From CAYUQT01 sp964446835 (GTDB lineage: Bacteria; Planctomycetota; Phycisphaerae; UBA1845; JAFGLZ01), in assembly GCA_964446835.1 (NCBI GenBank), contig CAYUQT010000002.1:124001-188000 (forward strand): 64,000 nucleotides of DNA, given 5' to 3'. The notes beneath the pieces were generated by a model. It was not told the origin of the DNA, did not search any database, and worked only from the letters and a program-made list of their open reading frames with translations. How positions within the stretch are numbered: position 1 is the stretch's first letter; every line of letters starts with the position of its first letter. A program made the position numbers and the translations under genes. This document shows, one piece after another, positions 18,898-27,700 of this stretch.

Positions 18898-19310
18898 GGC
18901 CAAGCGCATTTTCCATTGAGGTTCGGCCACACCGAACGTGGGAGAGCGAACGCAGGCGCGAGCCGCACTGGGCCGAAATGGAGTCTGCGCGAACCAACGC
19001 CTTCATGCCGGCCAGACGACGGCGCTGTGGATCGCGATGAAGCCGCTCCTCCATGCGAGGCTCGCCTCCTCGATTCGAAGGTGTAATCGCGCGTCACGTC
19101 TTCATCACCTGTCCCCCCTGGGTTCGCCCGTCCCTATGCCTGCGAACTGGGATGTCCGGCGTGGAGGTCTTGCCGCCGTGCCATCCGCTCATTGGTCGCC
19201 AGCCGCCGCCTGTGAGGAGATGGGGGACCGGTGGAGGGTATAGAGACTCGGCAATAGGGCATAAGGGTTGGGGGAGCGTGATCCGACGGCGTGGCGGGCA
19301 CGGCGATGAG

Positions 19311-19370
19311 ATTGCGATCTGACATGTCGGCGAATGTCTCACTTTCGACACGTAATATGCTCGCTTGGGG
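19311..19370. repeat. Degenerate repeat unit, copy A
   Basis: Shares TTGCGATCT, TGTCGGCGAATGTCTCA and TTTCGAC with copy B, 142 bases further on. On the minus strand one frame reads KVRHSPTCQIA, matching KMRHSPTHEIA in copy B. Confidence 0.7.
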
Positions 19371-19452
19371 CGGGATCGGAACTGAGTGACGGTGGCGCGG
19401 ACCGGTCGCTGACGCGACATGACTCCGTTTGAGGCGGAGAGCGTCGTTGGGT

Positions 19453-19520
19453 TTGCGATCTCGTGTGTCGGCGAATGTCTCATTTTCGACCCATATTTCA
19501 CGCTTTTCGGGGCGCGGGGG
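19453..19520. repeat. Degenerate repeat unit, copy B
   Basis: The most complete unit. Its left half matches copy A (TTGCGATCT, TGTCGGCGAATGTCTCA). Its right half (TTTTCGAC, CATATTTCACGC, TCGGG, GCGCGGGGG) matches copy C. Confidence 0.7.
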
Positions 19521-19584
19521 ATGGGGGCTATTAGGATCGATTGCGAGTGGTGCGCCGCGACGCACCGTACGTTGGGGCGGACGG

Positions 19585-19637
19585 GTTGATGTCACGTTTT
19601 CGACACATATTTCACGCCTATCGGGAGGGCGCGGGGG
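19585..19637. repeat. Degenerate repeat unit, copy C
   Basis: Carries only the right half of the unit: TTTTCGACACATATTTCACGC, then TCGGGAGG and GCGCGGGGG. It lies 114 bases from the equivalent bases of copy B. Confidence 0.65.
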
Positions 19638-19862
19638 CGATAGTCGGGGGTCTGGGGAAACGAGAGACAGATCGGCGTGAACGGCGGGGTTTCGGTGGAA
19701 TTGAGACGGTTGCTTGAGTTGGTCGGAGTTCATGCGCGGCGTCCTCGATTGGGTCGTTCTCCTTGTCCATCGGGGATAAGGGGGGCGGTGATCTGTTGAT
19801 ATTTGAGGAAGGTTGTACTCCTCCGCCCGTCCGGGGCGGTTTGGTTGAGGAGGGATCGTTTA

Positions 19863-19917
19863 CCACGGGCTCCGCTGCGCTCCGCCCGCGGCTAAAGTCC
19901 TTGGCCCCGTCGGGGCC
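19863..19917. repeat. Palindromic REP-like element
   Basis: Two palindromes in tandem. CCACGGGC (19863-19870) pairs with GCCCGCGG (19884-19891) with one mismatch, around TCCGCTGCGCTCC. Then GGCCCCG-T-CGGGGCC (19903-19917) is a perfect 7-base inverted repeat. From memory, similar palindromes are scattered through many planctomycete genomes; only one copy lies in this window. Confidence 0.55.
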
Positions 19918-20428
19918 ATTGGCGAGGAAATCTCCCGGACGGGCCTTCTTGGGCGGTGGGCGTTCCTGAGGGCGGGGTTGGGTTTCGGTTCGGCATGACT
20001 GCCCGTCGTACGGTTCCAGGTCGGCCGGCCTCAGCGTGCCTGGCCGTTGTCCGGTTCGGGTCGGTCCGCCTCGGAGAGGCGGCGGAGTGTGGCCGCGTGG
20101 AGCGCAGCGGAACCCGCGGACAGATCGCGGAGATCATCTGATCCTGCCTCCAACGGGGGCAGAGGAGCGGGGGTATTCAGGGCGCGTTCAGGGACCGACG
20201 GTCCTCTGCGGAATGGGGTTGCTGTTGGGCGGGGCGGTCTGTGTTGCTTGAAGCGATAGAATCGTAACGGTATACCGATGGCAGTTGTCGTGCCATCGGC
20301 GGGTGTGGTGCGCTACTACCTCTCGTCGGGGCAGAACGAGGTGGCCGAGTTGTGCAAACTAGCTGCGTCCCCGTTTCCGTCCCGTTTCCGTCCAGGGAAT
20401 GGTGGTTTCAGTAACAAGGAGTCGCAAG

Positions 20429-21484
20429 ATGAGAGGCCTTCCCTCGTTCCTCAGGGTGTTGAAGGAATGGGTCGTTCTGGTCACCGTCATCAACTGCCAA
20501 GCAAGTGGGCAACGGGTGGTGAACTCGATTGATGTGGACGAACACGTGGAAGTCTTTGGTGAGAAGACTGGTGAGCCCGTCAAGGAGGGACTGCTCTTTG
20601 TCGACGGGAGGTACGTCGAAGGGCCCTATCGAGTTGCTTGGCGTGGGGCATCGATTTATGTCAACGAGACCAGACTGCGGCGGATGCGCATTCAGTGGCC
20701 GCCGTTCAGGGTTGAGGTGGACCGGGATCCCGGAATGCCTAGTGGACTCAATCGTGACAGCAGGTTTGAGGACGACGCGGGACCGAACCCACACAGAAAC
20801 CAGAAGCTGCGATACCTCTACCAGCACTATCCCCGAGAAGTGGCTAAGAAGATGATGATCGAGTATTTCCGAGCGCTGCCCTACGTGAAGGAGGTAAGGC
20901 CGTTTGAACCAGATTGGTCAACCATAGAGATCGAAAGCCAGTCGGGCCGCAAGACATTGTTTTCCCTGCCAGGAGCAATAAGCGCCTCAGCAATGAGAAC
21001 ACCGACCCGTGATGACGTAATCCAGTGGTTGGAGCGCGAGCGCAAGGGGCTTGAGGATCAGTTAAGGGCCGATATGTGTGTCTTCTCGTACGAAAACGGG
21101 CTGACCACATCGGTAGCGGGTCAGAAGGCAGCGGAAACGCTTCCTCTCGTAGTCCGCACCCTGCAATCCGACAAGGGTATCGAGGAGAAGCTTCAAGTTC
21201 TGGGACTGCTCGGCATTGCCCCGCCCAGCAGACCGAAGGCGTGCGAAAGCCTAGTTCGGAGGTTCACACCCTCACAGCACCTTGCCGATCGAATCGGCGA
21301 CCTTCGCAAGAAGTTCCCCCGAGCGTTGCCGGTTCCCACCGCAGAGGAGCAGGAGTCGATGGTTCGCCAAGCGTTGTCCGTGCCGGGGACGCTCGAACAG
21401 AAGCGAACCGTGTTCAGCAGACTGCTGGAAAGCAAGCGTCCGATCCTCCAGGGTGCTGAGACCGCCACGCAACCCAGTCGATGA
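20429..21484 (+). CDS. Secreted protein of unknown function
   Basis: A 351-residue protein. The ATG at 20429 has AAGGAG 8 bases upstream and opens a signal-like segment (FLRVLKEWVVLVTVINCQASG). The segment after it (EPVKEGLLFVDGRYVEGPYRVAWRGASIYVN) could be a small beta domain. The rest is charged and helical, and the tail TATQPSR resembles the tails of the HEAT-like proteins downstream (STRPTTGPGR). No catalytic motif is recognised. It heads a run of secreted-protein genes in the same orientation. Its bases look less GC-rich than the housekeeping blocks, though no measurement was made. Confidence 0.65.
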   Translation: MRGLPSFLRVLKEWVVLVTVINCQASGQRVVNSIDVDEHVEVFGEKTGEPVKEGLLFVDGRYVEGPYRVAWRGASIYVNETRLRRMRIQWPPFRVEVDRDPGMPSGLNRDSRFEDDAGPNPHRNQKLRYLYQHYPREVAKKMMIEYFRALPYVKEVRPFEPDWSTIEIESQSGRKTLFSLPGAISASAMRTPTRDDVIQWLERERKGLEDQLRADMCVFSYENGLTTSVAGQKAAETLPLVVRTLQSDKGIEEKLQVLGLLGIAPPSRPKACESLVRRFTPSQHLADRIGDLRKKFPRALPVPTAEEQESMVRQALSVPGTLEQKRTVFSRLLESKRPILQGAETATQPSR

Positions 21485-21564
21485 ACGCGAGGCTATCAAA
21501 CGCATGCTCAATGTGCATGGCGACCCGTTTGGAGCATAGGTGTGATGCGAGGATCACCCCAGTG

Positions 21565-21590
21565 AAGGGACATTCAAGAATGTCCCCTTT
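21565..21590. repeat. REP-like hairpin
   Basis: GGGACATTC and GAATGTCCC form a perfect 9-base stem with a two-base AA loop, extended on both sides by AAG/CTT with one bulge. It lies 50 bases before the apparent start of the truncated 825-residue gene. The GGGACATT/AATGTCCC pattern is typical of palindromes mobilised by IS200-like (TnpA-REP) transposases; no such transposase is in the window. Confidence 0.65.
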
Positions 21591-21643
21591 CCCGTTCGCG
21601 GACTGGAGCGGCGCCCGATCCCAACGACTACCGGCGGGCGTTC

Positions 21644-24121
21644 GTGTCGAAGGGGAGCCCCTATAAGGCTCAGGTCTGGGGGACTTGCGCCTATGCCGCC
21701 CGATTGAACCTCGGAATCATCAAACTGACGAACCTGGCCGTGGAGGGCAACGGGCTGGGCTTCATCGACAACGAATGGGTGATGGGGATTCGCAACCAGG
21801 GAGAATACGTCACCGTGTCGGCCTGGATCCTCCCGAACGACGCCGACGCGTATCTGTTCCCCCCTGGCTTTGTGGAATGGTCTGCCGGTCAGTCGCCGAA
21901 CGATGCGAACGATCAGCTTCATCGTCTGGTATCGGCGTCGGCGCCGGCAGAGACGGACATGACGTGCCGCATCGGTGACAGCAACGATCATGAGGTCATC
22001 AAGGTAGTCACGCTTCAGGAACTGGCCGGTGGCGGGGGCTCGGCCTCGCAGGAGGATCCGAACGTCCGGAAGATGGTGATGTGCTGCCCGGACGATGCGA
22101 ACGAACTCCTGCGGGTGCATGCGGTATTGCTGCCGGACTGCACGGATGCCCAGGCGCGGCATGTGCTGACGTGGTCGGGCGATGCCGAGGTGGACCCGGA
22201 GGCGCCGAACGATCACACGCGGCGGGTGCTGCGAGTGGGGACGCCGGGAAAGAAGACCGTGACGGCCAGGGTGGGGGTGCGGAGCGAGACGCTGGAGGTG
22301 TTGGTGTTGAAGGTCGAATCGATGACCGTCAGCGCCCACTCGGCTTCGGGTCGGTCGCGTACGAACCCGCCGGACGCCAACGACCTGTATGTCCCCGAGG
22401 AGCCGAACAGCCATTCGGCGAAGGTGGACCTGAGCGTCTCGGTGATCCCTGAGGAGGGTAAGGGCTATGTCCGCTGGTCGGTCGGCGGCGATGCGGCGGA
22501 TCCCTTTACAGGGACCGCGTCGGACCTGCCCAAGACGATCACATTGACACCGACGTCGGGGAACCGGACCTTCACGTTTGACGTCGGTGCCGATACGAAT
22601 GGCGATGGTGAGAATGACTGCGACTGTATCGGGCTGACGGTTAACGTGGTGGGGGTTGACGTTCGTGTGGACTCGAACAACGATGGGCAGATCGACGATT
22701 CGGACGACGAGATCGAGGCCAATGCGCCGGGCAAGGTGCTGGCGTTGAACAACGATACGGACAACGGCGACGCCAATACGCCGGACTACCAAGTCCCTGC
22801 AGGCCCGATCTCCGGCGAGGATGATCTGGTTCCCGCGTATCTATCGGTGCTGGGGGCCCCGGAGGATGAGGGGCGGTGGTCCCTGTCGTTCTCATCGCGG
22901 GTGCGCGTGTATCTGAGCGCCAGCAAGACGGGGCGGATATCGGCGGACAACTGGGCACCGCGGAGCACGATGCCGAGCGTGGTGTACGTCGAGGGGATCT
23001 CACAAAGCGGCGGACCGGGCGATGCCTCGATCAGCCTCTCGTACGAACTGCCCGATCTGCCGACGACGGTCATCACGGACACGGCGGCGCTGACCGTGGC
23101 GACGGTGGAGATCATCGCCCGTTTGATACCCAATAACTTCCTTGTAACATTCGACGACGATGAAGAGTTGGCAGCGTATCAGAGGGGAGTGCGTCAGCAG
23201 GCAAAGAACAGGATTGGAATAGGCTACCAGATGTTCCCCCCAATGAACTTCTGGTGCCAACAGACGAAACTCACCTTACGGTACCGAGGCCCCCAATGGA
23301 CTGGAGGCGAGGAACCGGAAATGACAACACATACCCTTTGCCTTGTCGAAGGTCTGCCGAGAGCTGGAGGGGAATTCCCCCCATCAGAATTCAGTCTCGT
23401 GGACCTGGATTTCCCATCGAACTTGAATGATGTAACCCTTGTCGGCATTCGCCCCACGGAGTACGGCGGGCGTTATGAATTGATCGTGGAGTCGTGGAAT
23501 TCCGTCGTGCACCTGACTTCAGTCCCTTGCGAAATCGAGGGCAAGCCCCTTGTGGCCGATTTCAGCCTCAGTCCGGATCCCAACGGGTTCTGTCCGTACA
23601 CAACACAGCAGGCGTGCCCTCAATGCGCCCTCTATGCGCCACCAGAAGTTTACTGGGGGGCCAAGTTCACTTACACCCTTAACGCCAATTTGGAAGGATA
23701 TGCTTGGGTCGGATCTCTCCCGGACCAGTTGCGTGGCGACAGAACTGGGCTTCGAATCGCAGTGGCCGGAAAGACCTTGAATGTGCTCTCCGCGAGCAAG
23801 AGCATGTCCACGGAAGACCCATCGGTGAAGTGGGAGGGATATGACGACTCAATCGATGAGCCAGCCGGTGAGCCTTTCTTCTGGGGACCACATGACCCAT
23901 CCCGAGAGACACGAGCAAACATCTGCGACTATCCGCAGGTCTTCTGGAGCATCGTGCCACAGCATGTGGTACCCGAAACGAACGAGAACAACCCATACCG
24001 AGCAGATGTGGAGGCAACCGCTCACATAGACCCGGATCGGTATCCCGATTGTCGCCAGGTATACCGCCGTCTCGGCGAGCCGGTTCACGTGAAATACGAC
24101 ATGGTCTTCGTAGCTCGATAG
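21644..24121 (+). CDS. Large Asn/Asp-rich beta protein, probably 5'-truncated
   Basis: An 825-residue reading from a GTG at 21644. There is no ribosome site and no signal peptide. The frame stays open back to a stop at about 21562 (reading ...TGAAPDPNDYRRAF) without an ATG. The protein has many PND/DAND turns, two acidic loops (GADTNGDGENDCD; DSNNDGQIDDSDDE) and Ig-like beta repeats (KKTVTARVGVRSETLEVLVLKV). The C-terminal ~130 residues (KWEGYDDSIDEPAGEP ... PDCRQVYRRLGEPVHVKY) are duplicated downstream at 26163-26542. All this suggests a cell-surface protein that lost its exported N-terminus, possibly at the palindrome at 21565. Whether it is still expressed is unknown. Confidence 0.6.
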   Translation: MSKGSPYKAQVWGTCAYAARLNLGIIKLTNLAVEGNGLGFIDNEWVMGIRNQGEYVTVSAWILPNDADAYLFPPGFVEWSAGQSPNDANDQLHRLVSASAPAETDMTCRIGDSNDHEVIKVVTLQELAGGGGSASQEDPNVRKMVMCCPDDANELLRVHAVLLPDCTDAQARHVLTWSGDAEVDPEAPNDHTRRVLRVGTPGKKTVTARVGVRSETLEVLVLKVESMTVSAHSASGRSRTNPPDANDLYVPEEPNSHSAKVDLSVSVIPEEGKGYVRWSVGGDAADPFTGTASDLPKTITLTPTSGNRTFTFDVGADTNGDGENDCDCIGLTVNVVGVDVRVDSNNDGQIDDSDDEIEANAPGKVLALNNDTDNGDANTPDYQVPAGPISGEDDLVPAYLSVLGAPEDEGRWSLSFSSRVRVYLSASKTGRISADNWAPRSTMPSVVYVEGISQSGGPGDASISLSYELPDLPTTVITDTAALTVATVEIIARLIPNNFLVTFDDDEELAAYQRGVRQQAKNRIGIGYQMFPPMNFWCQQTKLTLRYRGPQWTGGEEPEMTTHTLCLVEGLPRAGGEFPPSEFSLVDLDFPSNLNDVTLVGIRPTEYGGRYELIVESWNSVVHLTSVPCEIEGKPLVADFSLSPDPNGFCPYTTQQACPQCALYAPPEVYWGAKFTYTLNANLEGYAWVGSLPDQLRGDRTGLRIAVAGKTLNVLSASKSMSTEDPSVKWEGYDDSIDEPAGEPFFWGPHDPSRETRANICDYPQVFWSIVPQHVVPETNENNPYRADVEATAHIDPDRYPDCRQVYRRLGEPVHVKYDMVFVAR

Positions 24122-24167
24122 CCGGAGACAGACCGCCACGATACGAGCCTGTACTGGAGGCCGCAAC

Positions 24168-25220
24168 ATGCAGATCCGAGTATCATTCCTTTCGCACCAC
24201 AGTTCCCTGCCCACGATACTGTTGCTGTTAGCGCTAGGCGATTCCCAAAGCGTGGGATCGTCCGAGGTACCTCAGGCACCTCCAGCGACCACGTCGAGGG
24301 CAGCGCCATCGAAGGCACTGGCTCGCATCGAAAAAAGGGTGCGCGCAACACTGAGCGACCCCAAGGCGTCGGTCGAAGCCAGATATGGCGCGGTGTACCG
24401 TGTGTTTGACCTTCGGTTACGAGATCTGGCGCCGGCGTTGGAGAGAATGGCCCAAGAGGATGATTCGTCTCAGGTTCGGGACGCTGCGAAGCACGTATTG
24501 AGCCTATGGAAGGAGCAAGACGATCAGGCGGCGAATGAAAGGGCGAGGTCGGAGGAGTACCAGCGGCGGGCTGCCGCACGGGCCGCGATGACGCCGGAGG
24601 AGCGCAGACAAGCCGATAGGGAAGCCGAGAGGGCCCCGATCAGAAAGTTTGTGAACGAGCATCGGCAGGAGATCCTTGATCAACTTAACGGCACCGTTGA
24701 GCAGCGACGCGCTGTCGTAAAGAGTGGAGCGTACTGGGTGGAGTACCTTCCAGAAGCCCTGCCGGTGCTCCGCGAGATGACCCTGAAGGAAACGGACCCC
24801 GAGACAAGGATGAAGACAGCGGGGGCGCTGGGACACTTCGACGGTCCGGATGGCGCCCCGGCACTGCGGTCATGTATCGATCCCAAGTGCCCCCCGAGAC
24901 TTCGAGCCATTGCTGCGAGGGGGCTGGTGCAGTTGGGGGAGAAAGACGGTATCCCTGTCCTGATAGAGTTGCTTCGCGTGCAGGATGATCCGTCGTTCGG
25001 CTCGTTCGTGTATCTGTTCCTCCAGGAGGCTACGGGGCAGAAGATTCCGTATCCGTTTATCAGTCCCTTCCAGCCCCGAGCGCTGACGACCCAGGATGTC
25101 CAGGATCGCCTGAAGGCGGCGGATGCCTGGGAAACGTGGTGGAAGAAGGAGGGGCCGACGTTCGTGGTCAAGCCTCGAAAGAGCGGGACCACCTCACAGC
25201 CTACCGATGGAGGAAGATGA
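24168..25220 (+). CDS. Secreted HEAT-like repeat protein, array copy 1
   Basis: A 350-residue protein with a signal peptide (residues about 13-32). A Ser/Pro/Ala linker follows, then alternating helices (LERMAQEDDSSQVRDAAKHVLSLW; LRAIAARGLVQLGEKDGIPVLIELL), which is a HEAT-type solenoid, interrupted by a highly charged helical stretch (ERARSEEYQRRAAARAAMTPEERRQ). The end AADAWETWWKKEGPTFVVKP is a family signature shared with copies 2 and 3. The copies diverge strongly from this one except for this end and the MTPEER segment. It is followed one base later by the phospholipase-like gene, so the two are co-translated. A protein-binding surface role is likely, but the partner is unknown. Confidence 0.75.
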   Translation: MQIRVSFLSHHSSLPTILLLLALGDSQSVGSSEVPQAPPATTSRAAPSKALARIEKRVRATLSDPKASVEARYGAVYRVFDLRLRDLAPALERMAQEDDSSQVRDAAKHVLSLWKEQDDQAANERARSEEYQRRAAARAAMTPEERRQADREAERAPIRKFVNEHRQEILDQLNGTVEQRRAVVKSGAYWVEYLPEALPVLREMTLKETDPETRMKTAGALGHFDGPDGAPALRSCIDPKCPPRLRAIAARGLVQLGEKDGIPVLIELLRVQDDPSFGSFVYLFLQEATGQKIPYPFISPFQPRALTTQDVQDRLKAADAWETWWKKEGPTFVVKPRKSGTTSQPTDGGR

Positions 25221-25221
25221 C

Positions 25222-26160
25222 ATGAGCGGAAGAACACGAATCGTGTGTGTTGCACTGTTCTGTTCATGCACACTGGCGTCGCACCTGTTCGGGTGGGGAA
25301 CTCTCGCGCATTGCGTAATAGCTTTGAAGTCAGGGTCACCCGCCGGACCCGGGTACCACAATTCCCCAGACTTCTTTCCATCGAAACACCTCGGGTGGTC
25401 GAACAGTGGGGTCACAAACGAGTTCTGTTGGACGCACGAGGTTCAGCGAACCTCGTTGACGTCGCCTCATCGCGCCATGGTACCCACCTATTACACCAAC
25501 GGGTGGCAGGAGCTGGACAACTCGGCCTCCAGGCATATGCAAATCCTCCTGGGGGGGAAGATCCTACCGGAACGCGTCACACAATCGATGGAATGCTTGC
25601 GCATCGGCTGGGCGGCCCACAATCGGGAGGACCAAGCGGGTCCGCCCCTCTGCAAAGCGCACTTCGGCCTCTTTCCGGGGCCTAGCGCCGCATCGGAATT
25701 GTACCTGTGGCTTAATCATGCCTTTGCGGAAGCATACTGTGACCACCTCGTGTTTGTACTCGTCTGCTGGCTGGAATACACCGGGGATACCGATACCGCA
25801 ATTGCAGCGGCCTTCGACGACTTGGGACGAGGTACGACATTACCGCCGCCCTATGATGCCGTACTAAGTGCGTCAAGTGGAGATTTCGAATCGGATGCGC
25901 TTGTGTGCCTCTGCATGAAGGTATTCCGGAAGAAACAGCAGACGGTGGACACGATCCCAGCGCTTTACGAAGGAATGGGCGTTCAGTCGATGGGCGGGGT
26001 GAGGGACTCGCGCGAGCAAGAGATCAAGCTTTCGCTCCAGGACCTGATCGTCAACCGATTGGACAGGGCCACCTTCTATCGTGCGGTGGAATGGGCATTC
26101 GGGAACCCACAGTATCTTGATTACTGGAACGCAGCTATTGCAGCGGGTGCCGGGAACTGA
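25222..26160 (+). CDS. Secreted zinc-dependent phospholipase C-like protein, array copy 1 (complete)
   Basis: A 312-residue protein. The ATG at 25222 has GGAGGAAG upstream; a longer frame overlapping the previous gene is rejected. The signal peptide ends before FGWGTLAH. The layout follows the all-helical zinc phospholipase C/S1-P1 nuclease fold: an N-terminal W and H (WGTLAHCVIAL), then PDFF, then H-x3-D (GWAAHNRED), then HAFAEAYCDH. These could supply the zinc-binding His/Asp set, but only some family ligands can be assigned by eye. It forms a unit with the HEAT-like gene in front. The downstream relatives at 27682 and 29117 are truncated. Confidence 0.55.
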   Translation: MSGRTRIVCVALFCSCTLASHLFGWGTLAHCVIALKSGSPAGPGYHNSPDFFPSKHLGWSNSGVTNEFCWTHEVQRTSLTSPHRAMVPTYYTNGWQELDNSASRHMQILLGGKILPERVTQSMECLRIGWAAHNREDQAGPPLCKAHFGLFPGPSAASELYLWLNHAFAEAYCDHLVFVLVCWLEYTGDTDTAIAAAFDDLGRGTTLPPPYDAVLSASSGDFESDALVCLCMKVFRKKQQTVDTIPALYEGMGVQSMGGVRDSREQEIKLSLQDLIVNRLDRATFYRAVEWAFGNPQYLDYWNAAIAAGAGN

Positions 26161-26162
26161 GG

Positions 26163-26542
26163 CGTCAAGCGAAAACGGTTTTCGGTCCGGGGACCTCTAC
26201 AGCGGGCTGGAGGTTGAAGTTGAGGGGGTGAAGCTTCTTCGTGTGGTGAGGTGTATGAAGACACCCGGATACTTCCGGCGGGTCAAATGGGAGGGATACG
26301 ACGAGACGGTCGACGAGCCTGGAGGGGAGCCGGTATTCTGGGGACCGAACGATCCGCAGCGTTTGAGCAACTCAAACGTGGATGACTATCCTGCAATGAT
26401 GTTGGTTCCGGGCTGCGTGGTGGGCGAGACGCCATCCGACGAGCCCTATCTGGTTCGCATTCGCGCTACGGCGGACATGCAGCGGTGGCCGGGGTGCACT
26501 CAGGTCTATCGACGATGGAGCGTACCCGTCCGGGTGAAATAG
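26163..26542 (+). pseudogene. C-terminal fragment of the large Asn/Asp-rich protein, array copy 2
   Basis: This frame aligns with the last ~120 residues of the 21644 gene: VKWEGYDETVDEPGGEPVFWGP against VKWEGYDDSIDEPAGEPFFWGP, and PGCTQVYRRWSVPVRVK against PDCRQVYRRLGEPVHVK. Homology starts about 26187, directly behind the phospholipase-like stop, and everything N-terminal is missing. There is no signal peptide; the first ATG (26255) is inside the homologous region. It marks the start of a second array unit that lost most of its first gene. Confidence 0.8.
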
Positions 26543-26614
26543 AAGATGCAGACCCCCTAATCGCTTGCCCCGCCCGTATAGGTGGTGGATGATCTTGTCG
26601 AAGGAGAAGAGCCA

Positions 26615-27679
26615 ATGTTGGGAACCACGCGGCGGCGTCTGGGGTTGCGCCCACTTCATCTGACGTTGACAGTCGGAGTGATCGCCGTGCTCCGGGCCAG
26701 TCCGGAGGCATGCGGAGAATCGGCGTCTGGCGGAGGGCAATCCGGTACAGCCAACGCGGCCGCGGACCCACACCTTAAGAAGGTGTTGTCTTTCGTAGAT
26801 GAGGTGCTGGGCAATGCGGGTGATACGGAACGACGGAAGGTTAATGCGATCATGATCGTAGAGGCACGAAGCCTCAGGCAGTATCAACCTCAGCTTGAAA
26901 GACTGATGAAGGAGGACGCCTCTCCTGTGGTCCGCGCCAAGGCGAGGCACACGCTGGAGTTCTGGCAGAGCAAGGACGCCGAGGTGGCCGAGCGAAAGGC
27001 GAAGGAGGAGGCGATTCACCGCGAGTTCCTGATGACGCCTCAGGAGCGCGAACGAGAGCGTCTGCAGGGGGAGAAGCAGTTCGTTCTGATGCTGCGGGAC
27101 CAGATTCTGCAGAAACTTCAAAGCGAGAAGCCGGAGGAGAGACGGGATGTGATGGGTTCGGCGCAAACCTGGTCCAAACACCTGCCGGAGACCATTCCCA
27201 TTCTGTACCGACTGGCACGGACAGATCCGAATCCCAATATCCGCCTCCATGCCCTGGTAGCGATCTTGCGCGTGCGGCGCGACAGCCCGGAGACGCTGGC
27301 GCTTCTGCAGGAGTCGCTCGGCCCCCAGAATCCGTCGATGGTGCGGTCGCTTGCAGCCGACACGATCTGCGGTCGAGGGGATAAGGCGGGCCTGGCCGTG
27401 CTGATCGATCAGCTCAATACGGACAACGTTCGGTTTCAGGCCTTCACGATGAAATGCCTTCGCGGCACGGTGATGAAGGGCGATATCGGTCCGTCGCCCA
27501 AGCTGCTTACCAAGGCCGAGAAGCCGAATGAGGAACTCTCGGACGATGAGGTGCGCCAGATTCGGGAGGGCGCAGCCGCGTGGCGAACGTGGTGGAAGGA
27601 TGAGGGCCCTGGATTTGTCCTCCCGGGCGCTAGGGCGACGCAGCCGAGCACTCGACCCACGACGGGGCCCGGGAGGTAA
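26615..27679 (+). CDS. Secreted HEAT-like repeat protein, array copy 2
   Basis: A 354-residue protein. The ATG at 26615 has AAGGAG 8 bases upstream. The signal peptide is roughly residues 12-36. It is a helical solenoid with a charged hinge (RKAKEEAIHREFLMTPQERERERLQ). The central ~52 residues, from RERERLQGEKQF to HLPETIPIL, are identical to copy 3. The tail is AAAWRTWWKDEGPGFVLP ... STRPTTGPGR. The truncated phospholipase-like copy starts 2 bases after its stop. Confidence 0.8.
   Translation: MLGTTRRRLGLRPLHLTLTVGVIAVLRASPEACGESASGGGQSGTANAAADPHLKKVLSFVDEVLGNAGDTERRKVNAIMIVEARSLRQYQPQLERLMKEDASPVVRAKARHTLEFWQSKDAEVAERKAKEEAIHREFLMTPQERERERLQGEKQFVLMLRDQILQKLQSEKPEERRDVMGSAQTWSKHLPETIPILYRLARTDPNPNIRLHALVAILRVRRDSPETLALLQESLGPQNPSMVRSLAADTICGRGDKAGLAVLIDQLNTDNVRFQAFTMKCLRGTVMKGDIGPSPKLLTKAEKPNEELSDDEVRQIREGAAAWRTWWKDEGPGFVLPGARATQPSTRPTTGPGR
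27050..27205 (+). repeat. Near-identical 156-base block, copy 1
   Basis: Pairs with 28482-28637. Five mismatches by eye, all third-codon changes in the HEAT-like genes. The encoded residues are identical. Confidence 0.85.
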
Positions 27680-27700
27680 TCGTGATGAGACCCAACCGAA
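27656..27700 (+). repeat. 45-base perfect direct repeat, copy 1
   Basis: Covers the last codons of HEAT-like copy 2, its stop, the ribosome site and the first codons of the phospholipase-like copy 2. It is identical to 29088-29132. Confidence 0.9.

Larger units (their letters stand above)
18898..20428. other. 1.5 kb non-coding island with degenerate repeats
   Basis: No convincing gene on either strand: candidate frames are low-complexity Arg/Pro-rich readings of GC-rich DNA, without signal peptides or ribosome sites. It holds three related repeat units (19311-19637), a palindrome pair (19863-19917) and a short tandem of CCCGTTTCCGT (about 20370-20391) just before the next gene. It separates the secreted-enzyme genes from the tandem array and looks like a recombination or insertion scar. 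Confidence 0.6.

Noticed and set aside
19134..19733. Minus-strand frame of about 199 codons over the repeat units
   Set aside because: Arg/Pro/Ser-rich reading that repeats only because the DNA units repeat (ENETFAD). No start signal or known domain.
18898..20428. CRISPR array in the repeat-bearing island
   Set aside because: Only three unequal, diverged units at uneven spacing; no regular short repeats with unique spacers and no cas genes.
21644..24121. Insertion sequence or transposase as the source of the array
   Set aside because: No DDE, Y1 or serine recombinase motifs in any frame of the region that I could see; only a REP-like hairpin is present.
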